Below, in pieces: positions 1 through 6,539 of a stretch of 8,355 nucleotides of DNA (the first letter of the stretch is position 1; each line of letters starts with the position of its first letter). A program made the position numbers and the translations under genes. Source of the stretch: an uncultured Blautia sp. (GTDB lineage Bacteria; Bacillota; Clostridia; Lachnospirales; Lachnospiraceae); NCBI GenBank assembly GCA_934409175.1, contig CAKRVX010000089.1, positions 1 through 8,355 on the forward strand. Reading direction: 5' to 3'. The notes under the pieces are model-generated. The model made no database searches. It was not told the DNA's origin and was given only the letters and a program-made list of their open reading frames with translations.

Positions 1-2448
1 GGTGATAAAGAATACCAGATGCTTCGTACCTCCGCCTTGAACATCATCACAGAACTTGGAATCACAGGTGGATGTAATGTTCAGTATGCGCTGAAACCGG
101 ACAGCTTTGAATATTGTGTAATCGAGGTTAACCCCCGTGTAAGCCGTTCTTCTGCACTTGCAAGTAAAGCAACCGGTTACCCGATCGCAAAGGTTGCAGC
201 AAAGATTGCTCTGGGTTATACACTGGATGAGATTCCGAATGCAATTACAGGAAAAACATACGCAAGTTTCGAGCCAATGCTTGACTACTGTGTAGTTAAG
301 ATCCCGAGACTTCCATTTGACAAATTTATTACTGCAAAGAGAACCCTTACGACTCAGATGAAAGCTACCGGTGAGGTTATGAGCATCTGCCATAACTTTG
401 AAGGCGCTCTGATGAAAGCAATTCGTTCTCTGGAACAGCATGTAGACAGCCTTATGTCCTACGATTTTACACAGCTTACAGATGAAGAACTTCTGGCAGA
501 ACTGGAAATCGTAGATGACCGCAGAATCTGGAAAATCGCAGAAGCAATCCGCCGCGGTATGCCGCAGTCCATGCTTCATGACATTACCAAGATTGATATC
601 TGGTTCATTGATAAGCTGGCAATCCTTGTTGGAATGGAAAATGCACTTAAAACCAGAAAGCTTACAAAAGAGCTTCTTCTGGAGGCAAAGCGCATGGAAT
701 TTCCGGATTATATCATTGCTCGTCTGACAGGTAAAACAGAAGAAGAAATCAAAGCTCTTCGTGAAGAATACCAGATCAAAGCAGCATACAAGATGGTTGA
801 TACCTGTGCAGCAGAGTTTGCTGCCGCAACACCATATTACTATTCTGTATACGGTGATGAAGGTACAGAGAATGAAGCAGTAGCAACACCGGACAAGAAG
901 AAAATTCTGGTACTTGGTTCTGGCCCGATCCGTATCGGCCAGGGTATCGAGTTCGACTTCTGTTCTGTACATTGTACATGGGCGTTTGCTAAAGAAGGAT
1001 ATGAGACAATTATCATCAACAATAATCCGGAAACAGTAAGTACAGACTTCGATATCGCAGACAAACTGTATTTTGAGCCTTTGACACCGGAAGATGTTGA
1101 GAATGTAGTAAATATCGAGAAACCGGATGGAGCAGTTGTACAGTTCGGTGGACAGACAGCAATCAAACTGACAGAAGCACTTACTAAGATGGGTGTGAAG
1201 ATCCTTGGAACATCTGCTGAGAATGTAGACGCAGCAGAGGACCGTGAACTTTTTGATGAGATTCTTGAGCAGTGCCAGATCCCGAGACCAAAGGGACACA
1301 CTGTATTTACAGCAGAGGAAGCGAAAAAAGCAGCCAATGAACTTGGTTATCCGGTTCTGGTTCGCCCTTCCTATGTACTTGGCGGTCAGGGTATGAGAAT
1401 CGCTGTAAGTGATGAGGATGTAGAAGAGTACATCGGTGTGATCAACCAGATTGCACAGGAGCACCCGATTCTTGTAGATAAATATCTGATGGGTAAAGAA
1501 ATCGAAGTCGATGCAGTATGTGACGGAGAGGACATCCTGATTCCTGGTATCATGGAGCATATCGAGCGTGCCGGAATCCATTCCGGTGACAGTATTTCCG
1601 TATATCCGGCAAAGACTATCAGTGCGAAGGCAAAAGAGACAATTGCGGAATACACGAAACGTCTGGCAAGGGCACTGCATGTAATCGGTATGATCAACAT
1701 CCAGTTTATTGTTCTTGGAGATGACGTATATGTAATTGAGGTTAATCCACGTTCCAGCCGTACAGTGCCATATATCAGCAAGGTAACTGGAATCCCGATC
1801 GTTCCGCTTGCAACAAAGGTAATCCTTGGATACAAATTGAAAGACATGGGTTATGAACCAGGACTTCAGCCGGAGGCAAAATACTATGCGATCAAGATGC
1901 CTGTATTCTCCTTTGAGAAGATCCGCGGCGCTGATATCAGCCTTGGACCGGAAATGAAATCTACAGGTGAGTGCCTTGGTATCGCTGAAACATTCAACGA
2001 AGCACTTTACAAAGCATTTATCGGAGCCGGCATTCGTCTTCCGAAATACAAGAATATGATCATCACTGTCAAAGACGAAGACAAACAGGATATCATCCCG
2101 ATCGCAAGAAGATTCGAAGCACTTGGATACAGAATCTACGCTACATTAGGAACAGCCAAAGTTCTTAAAGAAAACGGAATCAAAGTCATCCGTACAAATA
2201 AACTGGAACAGCCTGCACCGAACCTTATGGACCTTATCCTTGGCCACAAGATTGATGTTGTCATCGATACTCCGCCACAGGGTGTGGAACACCAGAAAGA
2301 TGGATTTGTGATCAGACGTAATGCTATCGAGACAGGTGTCAATGTTCTTACTTCTCTGGATACAGCAGAAGCACTGGCAACCAGCCTTGAGAACACAGAC
2401 CTTAATAAATTATCTTTGATTGATATTGCTACTATCGCAAGAAGGTAA
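1..2448 (+). CDS. carB: Carbamoyl-phosphate synthase large subunit, C-terminal part (5' end cut by window)
   Basis: The enzyme makes carbamoyl phosphate from bicarbonate, ammonia delivered by the small subunit CarA, and two ATP, feeding pyrimidine and arginine synthesis in the cytoplasm. The frame is open from base 1, so the Met codon at 19 is internal. About 815 residues are visible and roughly the first 257 are missing compared with the E. coli protein. In window numbering, the end of the first ATP-grasp domain carries EVNPR (42-46) followed by SRSSALASKATG. An oligomerisation region follows, then the second half starts near 299 with LGSGPIRIGQGIEFD. The second ATP-grasp domain spans about 414-620 with a second EVNPR at 580. 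The MGS-like allosteric domain covers about 680-815 and keeps the ATxGTA threonines and the NK lysine that belong to the nucleotide effector site in the E. coli enzyme. carA probably lies upstream, outside the window. The gene ends in TAA and is followed by a hairpin. The identification is very secure. Confidence 0.98.
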   Translation, partial: GDKEYQMLRTSALNIITELGITGGCNVQYALKPDSFEYCVIEVNPRVSRSSALASKATGYPIAKVAAKIALGYTLDEIPNAITGKTYASFEPMLDYCVVKIPRLPFDKFITAKRTLTTQMKATGEVMSICHNFEGALMKAIRSLEQHVDSLMSYDFTQLTDEELLAELEIVDDRRIWKIAEAIRRGMPQSMLHDITKIDIWFIDKLAILVGMENALKTRKLTKELLLEAKRMEFPDYIIARLTGKTEEEIKALREEYQIKAAYKMVDTCAAEFAAATPYYYSVYGDEGTENEAVATPDKKKILVLGSGPIRIGQGIEFDFCSVHCTWAFAKEGYETIIINNNPETVSTDFDIADKLYFEPLTPEDVENVVNIEKPDGAVVQFGGQTAIKLTEALTKMGVKILGTSAENVDAAEDRELFDEILEQCQIPRPKGHTVFTAEEAKKAANELGYPVLVRPSYVLGGQGMRIAVSDEDVEEYIGVINQIAQEHPILVDKYLMGKEIEVDAVCDGEDILIPGIMEHIERAGIHSGDSISVYPAKTISAKAKETIAEYTKRLARALHVIGMINIQFIVLGDDVYVIEVNPRSSRTVPYISKVTGIPIVPLATKVILGYKLKDMGYEPGLQPEAKYYAIKMPVFSFEKIRGADISLGPEMKSTGECLGIAETFNEALYKAFIGAGIRLPKYKNMIITVKDEDKQDIIPIARRFEALGYRIYATLGTAKVLKENGIKVIRTNKLEQPAPNLMDLILGHKIDVVIDTPPQGVEHQKDGFVIRRNAIETGVNVLTSLDTAEALATSLENTDLNKLSLIDIATIARR

Positions 2449-2480
2449 TCTGGTCAGCGAGTAAAACATAAAACATAATG

Positions 2481-2524
2481 ACAGCAGCCGTAATTTCCGA
2501 CAGGGAAACAGCGGCTGCTGTTTT
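2481..2524 (+). terminator. Likely intrinsic terminator after carB
   Basis: A 10-bp perfect stem pairs 2481-2490 (ACAGCAGCCG) with 2512-2521. The 21-nt loop can itself form an inner TTTCC/GGAAA stem (2494-2498 with 2504-2508). Only four T residues (2521-2524) follow before the run is broken, so termination may be partial. It lies 32 bases after the carB stop, as expected for the end of the transcript. Confidence 0.7.
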
Positions 2525-2576
2525 ACTTGAGATACGTTATTTTACATAAAATTAACATGAAAACCTGAATTTACAG

Positions 2577-2606
2577 TTGTGTCGGTGATATGGTATGTAA
2601 TATAAT
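2577..2606 (+). promoter_or_regulatory. Candidate promoter of uppP
   Basis: A perfect -10 hexamer TATAAT (2601-2606) has a partial -35 TTGTGT (2577-2582, three of six matches to TTGACA) at a spacing of 18. Transcription would begin near 2613, giving a 5' leader of about 64 nt. The leader shows no obvious riboswitch-like structure. The position between a terminator and a gene with a good ribosome site supports the call; the weak -35 limits certainty. Confidence 0.5.
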
Positions 2607-2676
2607 CATATAGGCATTTGAAGCAGAATATATTTATGTACTCCGAATGTAAAAACAAAACAGGAAAGGGAAAATT

Positions 2677-3579
2677 ATGGATATTATTGAATTATTGAAG
2701 GTCATTTTCCTGGGTATTGTAGAGGGGATCACAGAATGGCTTCCTATCAGCAGTACCGGACATATGATCCTGGTGGATGAGTTTCTGAAACTTAATGTAT
2801 CAGAGGATTTTAAAAATCTGTTTTTTGTAGTGATTCAGCTGGGAGCTATTCTAGCGGTTGTTGTTCTTTACTGGAACAAGCTGTGGCCATTTTATATCAG
2901 GCCGATATCAAAGAAAACACAGGCGGCGCTGAACAGACAGCCTGCAGTATCAAGAGGAATCCTTACTTTTGTAGAAAAGTTCTGCGATAAAGAGAAATGG
3001 GTATTATGGTTTAAGATCGTGGTAGCCTGTATTCCTACCATCGTGGTGGCACTTCCGTTTAATGATATTATTGAGGAAAAGTTTAACAACTATGTTGTAG
3101 TTGCTATTGCTCTGATCGTATATGGTATTCTTTTTATTGTAATTGAGAATTATAATAAAAGAAGAAAGACTGTGTGTAAAAATCTGGAAGATCTGTCTTT
3201 TAAAACAGCATTTATTATAGGATTGTTTCAGGTATTGTCAGTAGTTCCGGGTACATCCCGTTCTGGTTCTACTATTATTGGTGGTATTCTGGCAGGAACA
3301 TCCCGAACAGTTGCAGCAGAATTTACTTTCTTTCTGGGAATTCCGGTTATGTTCGGAGCCAGTCTTCTGAAAATCCTGAAATTTGGATTTTCCTTTACAG
3401 GAACAGAAGTTATGACCTTGATCGTTGGTATGGTGGTGGCTTTTGTTGTTTCCATTATTGCTATTAAATTCCTGATGGGATACATAAAGAAACATGATTT
3501 CAAAGCATTTGGATGGTATAGAATCGTACTTGGTATTCTGGTACTTGGATACTTCATCGGAAAAACGCTGATTGCATAA
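2677..3579 (+). CDS. uppP: Undecaprenyl-diphosphatase UppP (BacA family)
   Basis: This integral membrane enzyme dephosphorylates undecaprenyl diphosphate to undecaprenyl phosphate, recycling the lipid carrier for peptidoglycan and other wall polymers; extra copies give bacitracin resistance in some bacteria. The 300-residue protein is slightly longer than the E. coli one (273). The first family signature is at 15-29: E16-x3-E20, then LPISSTGH with S26 and H29. The second, PGTSRSG, is at 191-197 and supplies the catalytic-site arginine R195. Hydrophobic segments lie at about 45-66, 98-117, 129-147, 178-190, 207-225, 236-258 and 280-298. A basic hydrophilic loop at about 70-95 adds length. The ATG at 2677 is preceded by AGGAAAGGG (2662-2670), which supports this start. 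The gene appears to be a single transcription unit between its own promoter and a strong terminator. No neighbour suggests a dedicated bacitracin-resistance cassette, so a housekeeping role is most likely. Confidence 0.96.
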   Translation: MDIIELLKVIFLGIVEGITEWLPISSTGHMILVDEFLKLNVSEDFKNLFFVVIQLGAILAVVVLYWNKLWPFYIRPISKKTQAALNRQPAVSRGILTFVEKFCDKEKWVLWFKIVVACIPTIVVALPFNDIIEEKFNNYVVVAIALIVYGILFIVIENYNKRRKTVCKNLEDLSFKTAFIIGLFQVLSVVPGTSRSGSTIIGGILAGTSRTVAAEFTFFLGIPVMFGASLLKILKFGFSFTGTEVMTLIVGMVVAFVVSIIAIKFLMGYIKKHDFKAFGWYRIVLGILVLGYFIGKTLIA

Positions 3580-3580
3580 C

Positions 3581-3619
3581 AAAAAAACCTGCCGTATATA
3601 AAAACGGCAGGTTTTTTTT
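3581..3619 (+). terminator. Strong intrinsic terminator after uppP
   Basis: The GC core CCTGCCGT (3588-3595) pairs with ACGGCAGG (3604-3611) across an 8-nt loop. An uninterrupted run of eight T residues follows (3612-3619), and the upstream A run (3581-3587) pairs with it to give 15-bp arms. It starts two bases after the uppP stop codon and separates uppP from the modABC promoter. Confidence 0.95.
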
Positions 3620-3704
3620 GAAAGATCAGGTCATTATTTCCTATTTATTGGATTTTTTGCATGGTAATATACGAATTTTCTATAAACAATATACCTCGGT
3701 AAAA

Positions 3705-3733
3705 TTGACAAGCATACAAAGACTTTGTACAAT
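3705..3733 (+). promoter_or_regulatory. modABC promoter
   Basis: A consensus -35 TTGACA (3705-3710) is separated by exactly 17 bases from TACAAT (3728-3733), which matches TATAAT at five of six positions. Transcription should start near 3740, leaving a short leader of about 40 nt that has no room for a molybdenum-cofactor riboswitch. The position of this promoter also argues that translation cannot begin at the in-frame ATG at 3618, which lies upstream of it. Confidence 0.88.
3715..3729. promoter_or_regulatory. Operator-like palindrome inside the modABC promoter
   Basis: TACAAAG-A-CTTTGTA is a perfect inverted repeat with 7-bp arms around one central base. It fills most of the spacer between the -35 and -10 boxes and covers the first two bases of the -10. 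A dimeric repressor bound here would block RNA polymerase. The sequence does not resemble the E. coli ModE box, and no ModE-like gene is in the window. The arm sequence is directly seen; the operator role is inferred from position and symmetry. Confidence 0.5.
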
Positions 3734-3764
3734 AGAGCCTAATCAGTTTAATAATACTAAACGA

Positions 3765-3771
3765 AAGGTGG
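3765..3771 (+). promoter_or_regulatory. Ribosome binding site that fixes the modA start
   Basis: AAGGTGG, one mismatch from AAGGAGG, lies 8 bases before the ATG at 3780. It follows the predicted transcription start at about 3740 and precedes a typical signal peptide, so it selects 3780 over the longer in-frame reading that begins at 3618. Confidence 0.85.
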
Positions 3772-3779
3772 TAAAAAAC

Positions 3780-4694
3780 ATGAGAAAGAAATTTATTGCA
3801 GCAGTTATGACAGTAATACTAAGCGTAGGAATGCTCAGCACAGGAGTTTTTGCAGCAGATGGCGATACAGAATTGAAAGGTGAAGTTAATACATTTATTG
3901 CAGCAAGCTTAAGCAATGCAATGGATGAGATTCAGAAAGATTTCAATGAAACCTATCCTGACGTTAAGATTCTTTACAATGCAGACAGCTCAGGCACATT
4001 ACAGACACAGATCGAAGAAGGCGCACGCTGTGATATTTTCTTCTCAGCAGCTGACAAACAGATGGATGCTCTGGTAGATGAAGACTTGGCTAAGAAAGAT
4101 ACAGTAGAGGATATCCTTGAAAATAAAGTCGTACTGATCAAACCTAAGGATGGAGAAACAAAGGTTACAGGATTTGAGAACATTACAGATGCAGCTAACA
4201 TCGCACTTGCAGGTGACAGTGTTCCGGTTGGACAGTATTCCAGAGAAATCTTTGACAACCTTGGAATTACAGACGAAGTAAACAAAATGGAAATCAACGA
4301 AGGCAAGAATGTATCTGAAGTTCTTGCAGCAGTAAGTGAAGGAAGTAACGAGATTGGTATCGTTTATGCTACAGACGCAGCTTCCGTTGCTGACAAAGTA
4401 GACGTTATTGCAGAAGCTCCGGCAGAAGCACTGAATACACCGGTTCTTTATCCGGTAGGCCTTATTGAAGACAAAGAGGCATCTGACGATGATACTGCAG
4501 CAGCAGAAGCATTTCTTGAGTATATTAAATCTGATGACGCTATGAAAGTGTTCGAGAAATACGGATTCACAGCATACAAAGCAGACGATGCTGACGCAGC
4601 AGATGACAAAGATGCTGATGCAACAGAAGAAACAGACGATAAAGATGCAGATGCTGAGACAGAAACAGCAGAAACGACAGAGGAAGCTAAATAG
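3780..4694 (+). CDS. modA: Molybdate ABC transporter, substrate-binding protein
   Basis: ModA captures molybdate, and in many relatives tungstate, outside the membrane and passes it to ModBC. The chosen start gives 304 residues. Residues 1-26 form a signal peptide: basic MRKK, a hydrophobic core and a likely cut at VFA/AD. Family landmarks are AASLSNAM (41-48), the SSGTL stretch (70-74), GARCDIFFSA (81-90), the ALAGDSVPVGQY segment (142-153), GIVYATDA (193-200) with the tyrosine equivalent to the ligand-site Tyr of E. coli ModA, and KYGFTAYK (260-267), where family members normally end. An acidic Asp/Glu/Ala/Thr tail of about 37 residues (268-304) follows and is not part of the usual fold. 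No cysteine follows the signal peptide, so there is no lipobox, which is unusual for a Gram-positive binding protein. It is the first gene of modABC and ends 2 bases before modB. The family is secure; the choice between molybdate and tungstate is less so. Confidence 0.93.
   Translation: MRKKFIAAVMTVILSVGMLSTGVFAADGDTELKGEVNTFIAASLSNAMDEIQKDFNETYPDVKILYNADSSGTLQTQIEEGARCDIFFSAADKQMDALVDEDLAKKDTVEDILENKVVLIKPKDGETKVTGFENITDAANIALAGDSVPVGQYSREIFDNLGITDEVNKMEINEGKNVSEVLAAVSEGSNEIGIVYATDAASVADKVDVIAEAPAEALNTPVLYPVGLIEDKEASDDDTAAAEAFLEYIKSDDAMKVFEKYGFTAYKADDADAADDKDADATEETDDKDADAETETAETTEEAK
4602..4655 (+). repeat. Short coding tandem repeat in the modA acidic tail
   Basis: The heptapeptide DDKDADA occurs twice, at ModA residues 275-281 (4602-4622) and 286-292 (4635-4655), with an 11-residue period (33 bases). 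The DNA copies differ at several third codon positions (for example GCT and GCA exchanged), so the repeat is not a fresh duplication. The surrounding tail is low-complexity and acidic. Confidence 0.75.
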
Positions 4695-4696
4695 GA

Positions 4697-5392
4697 ATGA
4701 GTGAATTTCTGGCGGAAATAAACTGGAGTCCTTTATGGATTTCATTAAAGACAGGTTTTACAGCTACGATCATTGCGTTCTTTCTGGGAATATTCTTTGC
4801 GAGACTGGTAATGAAGATGAAACCTGTTTCCAGAGGCCTACTGGATGGTATCCTGACAATGCCTCTGGTACTTCCCCCGACAGTGGCCGGTTTCATTCTG
4901 CTTCTGATATTCAGTCTGAGACGTCCGTTCGGGGCGTTTCTGCTGGACAATTTTGATATTAAGATCGTACAGACCTGGAAGGGCTGTGTTATAGCTGCTT
5001 CAGTAATCGCATTTCCATTGATGTATCGAAATGCACGTGCTGCATTTGAGCAGGTGGATGTGAATCTGATCGCAGCAGGCAAAACTCTGGGGATGAGCGA
5101 CAGAAGAATTTTCTGGACAGTTGTCATGCCGACAGCAGGTCCTGGAATTGCATCCGGTACAGTTCTTGCATTTGCCAGAGCCATCGGAGAATATGGTGCG
5201 ACTTCTATGCTTGCGGGAAATATCCTTGGTAAAACCAGGACGGTTTCTGTTGCCATTGCCTCTGAGACTGCGGCAGGAAATTATGGAATGGCCGGTTTCT
5301 GGGTAGTTGTGATCCTGATCATTTCATTTGTGATCGTTGCGGCAATCAATATTGTTTCCGGTAAGGGAATGAAGACAGGCAGGTGGATGTAA
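4697..5392 (+). CDS. modB: Molybdate ABC transporter, permease
   Basis: ModB forms the homodimeric membrane channel through which molybdate passes from ModA into the cytoplasm. The 231-residue protein has the usual ModB length and pattern: hydrophobic segments at about 15-37, 50-73, 95-110, 130-160 and 200-222. The family motif LPPTVAGF is at 59-66. The cytoplasmic EAA-type loop that docks with the ATPase is at about 126-150 (AAGKTLGMSDRRIFW followed by VMPTAGPGI). The next segment, RAIGEYGATSMLAGN, then KTRTVSVAIA, is typical of ModB and CysT/CysW-type permeases. The start ATG lies 2 bases after the modA stop; the best ribosome site is AGAGGAA (4679-4685) inside the end of modA, with a rather long 11-base spacing, so translational coupling with modA is likely. 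Its stop codon overlaps the modC start. A sulfate permease is the main alternative, disfavoured by the ModA partner and the single permease gene. Confidence 0.93.
   Translation: MSEFLAEINWSPLWISLKTGFTATIIAFFLGIFFARLVMKMKPVSRGLLDGILTMPLVLPPTVAGFILLLIFSLRRPFGAFLLDNFDIKIVQTWKGCVIAASVIAFPLMYRNARAAFEQVDVNLIAAGKTLGMSDRRIFWTVVMPTAGPGIASGTVLAFARAIGEYGATSMLAGNILGKTRTVSVAIASETAAGNYGMAGFWVVVILIISFVIVAAINIVSGKGMKTGRWM
5381..5386 (+). promoter_or_regulatory. Ribosome binding site that decides the modC start
   Basis: AGGTGG ends 5 bases before the ATG at 5392. A GTG at 5383 in the same frame would start three codons earlier but overlaps this site and lacks its own well-placed one. The ATG shares one base with the modB stop (TAATG), the classic arrangement for translational coupling. 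Confidence 0.75.
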
Positions 5393-6450
5393 TGGCAGTC
5401 AGTGTGGATATAGAGAAGAAGCTTCATGGATTTACTCTGAGAGTCAAGCTGGAGAGCCATGGTTCTCCTATGGGAATCCTCGGAGCATCTGGAAGCGGAA
5501 AGAGTATGACTCTGCGCTGTATTGCAGGAATCCAAACGCCTGATTCGGGAAGAATTGTTGTAAATGACAAAGTCCTTTTTGATTCAGAGAAGAAGATCAA
5601 TTTAAAACCACAGGAGAGAAAGGTTGGTTACCTTTTTCAGAATTATGCACTGTTCCCTACAATGACTGTGGAGAAAAATATTGCCTGTGGGTACAGAGGA
5701 GATAAGAGTCGGCTTAAGACAAAAGTTGCAGATTACATAGAGAGATATCAGTTAGGTGGTCTGGAGAAACGTTACCCGGGTCAGCTTTCCGGGGGGCAGC
5801 AGCAAAGGGTAGCACTGGCACGAATGATGATCGGAGAGCCAGAAGTAATTCTTCTGGATGAACCGTTCTCTGCACTTGATGGATATCTGAAGGATATTAT
5901 GCAGCGTGATATGCAGAACTTCCTGAAAGAGTATACAGGAGATATGATCCTGGTAACTCACAGCCGTGATGAGGCTTATAAGTTCTGCGGACATCTGACG
6001 ATTCTGGACAGAGGTCAGGCACTTACTACAGGAGAAACCAGAAAACTCTTTGAGAACCCCAGGATTCTGCAGGTGGCCAGACTTACCGGATGTAAGAATT
6101 TCTCATCTGTGCAGAAGATGGGAGAACATAGCATTTACGCTGTGGACTGGGATCTGATGTTACAGACGAAGGAAACAGTAGCTGATGATATCACTTATGT
6201 GGGAATCCGTGGCCACTGGATGAAACCTGTGGTTGAAGACAGGGAGAATTGCATGGAAGTAGAGGCTATGGAGTATATAGAAACCACTTTTGAACATCAG
6301 TATTTACTGAGAAATAAAAATGGTGGGGACTGTCAATTCATATGGTGGATGTGTCCGAAAACAGATTTTGAGGAAAATCCACAGACAAGAGTTCCGAAGT
6401 ATTTGTATTTTCCTCCGGAACATCTTATGTTGCTGAAGGAAATGAAATAA
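5392..6450 (+). CDS. modC: Molybdate ABC transporter, ATP-binding protein
   Basis: ModC hydrolyses ATP on the cytoplasmic face to drive import through ModB. With the ATG start it has 352 residues. All nucleotide-binding motifs are intact: Walker A GASGSGKS (31-38), Q-loop glutamine Q83 in FQNYALFP, signature LSGGQQQR (132-139), Walker B VILLDEP (152-158) with catalytic E157, D-loop SALD (160-163) and H-loop H190 in VTHSRDEA. The C-terminal part (about 238-352) has one recognisable TOBE-like strand, TYVGIRGHWMKP (268-279), then a divergent stretch rich in aromatic residues. I cannot see a clear Mop-type motif of the kind that senses molybdate in some ModC proteins. The gene is last in modABC and is followed by a perfect hairpin terminator. 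Its role is set by the neighbours; by sequence alone it could also be called a sulfate-, iron- or spermidine-type ATPase. Confidence 0.92.
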   Translation: MAVSVDIEKKLHGFTLRVKLESHGSPMGILGASGSGKSMTLRCIAGIQTPDSGRIVVNDKVLFDSEKKINLKPQERKVGYLFQNYALFPTMTVEKNIACGYRGDKSRLKTKVADYIERYQLGGLEKRYPGQLSGGQQQRVALARMMIGEPEVILLDEPFSALDGYLKDIMQRDMQNFLKEYTGDMILVTHSRDEAYKFCGHLTILDRGQALTTGETRKLFENPRILQVARLTGCKNFSSVQKMGEHSIYAVDWDLMLQTKETVADDITYVGIRGHWMKPVVEDRENCMEVEAMEYIETTFEHQYLLRNKNGGDCQFIWWMCPKTDFEENPQTRVPKYLYFPPEHLMLLKEMK

Positions 6451-6462
6451 TTATATAACTTA

Positions 6463-6508
6463 CTAAAAAAAGCGTTGCATTTTATTTAAAATGCAACGCT
6501 TTTTTTAG
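6463..6508. terminator. Bidirectional terminator between modC and the convergent regulator
   Basis: A perfect 22-bp inverted repeat (6463-6484 with 6487-6508) is separated by only TT. The core AGCGTTGCAT/ATGCAACGCT is flanked by seven A on the left and seven T on the right, so each strand reads as a hairpin followed by a U-run. It begins 12 bases after the modC stop and lies 31 bases beyond the end of the regulator gene on the opposite strand, serving both convergent genes. Confidence 0.96.
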
Positions 6509-6539
6509 AAATAGATCAGGAAAAATCATATCTGGATCA

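Noticed and set aside
840..1847. Two long minus-strand open frames (165 and 153 codons) opposite carB.
   Set aside because: They are antisense to the highly conserved CarB ATP-grasp region and have serine/isoleucine-rich shadow compositions without initiation signals.
2607..2676. The uppP leader considered as a riboswitch or bacitracin-responsive attenuator.
   Set aside because: The predicted leader is only about 64 nt, and I see no stable stem or terminator-antiterminator pair in it.
3663..3695. A weak GGTA...TACC inverted arrangement upstream of the modABC promoter, considered as a ModE-like or activator site.
   Set aside because: Only 4 bp pair cleanly before a bulge is needed, in a very AT-rich stretch; chance is the simpler explanation.
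3618..3779. An in-frame N-terminal extension of modA by 54 codons beginning at an ATG at 3618.
   Set aside because: It begins inside the T-run of the uppP terminator and upstream of the strong promoter at 3705-3733, lacks a ribosome site, and would bury a clear signal peptide. The start at 3780 fits all signals.
2449..3779. Possible functional linkage of uppP with carB or modABC.
   Set aside because: uppP is enclosed by its own promoter and a strong terminator, and the carB transcript has its own hairpin, so nothing in the sequence supports co-regulation.
4044..4745. A 233-codon open frame on the minus strand with a cysteine- and phenylalanine-rich product.
   Set aside because: It is antisense to modA. 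The odd composition is the mirror of the Asp/Ala/Glu-rich codons of the acidic tail, and no promoter or ribosome site supports it.
5383..5385. A GTG codon as the modC start.
   Set aside because: The AGGTGG ribosome site overlaps it and is well placed for the ATG at 5392, which also gives the usual one-base overlap with the modB stop.
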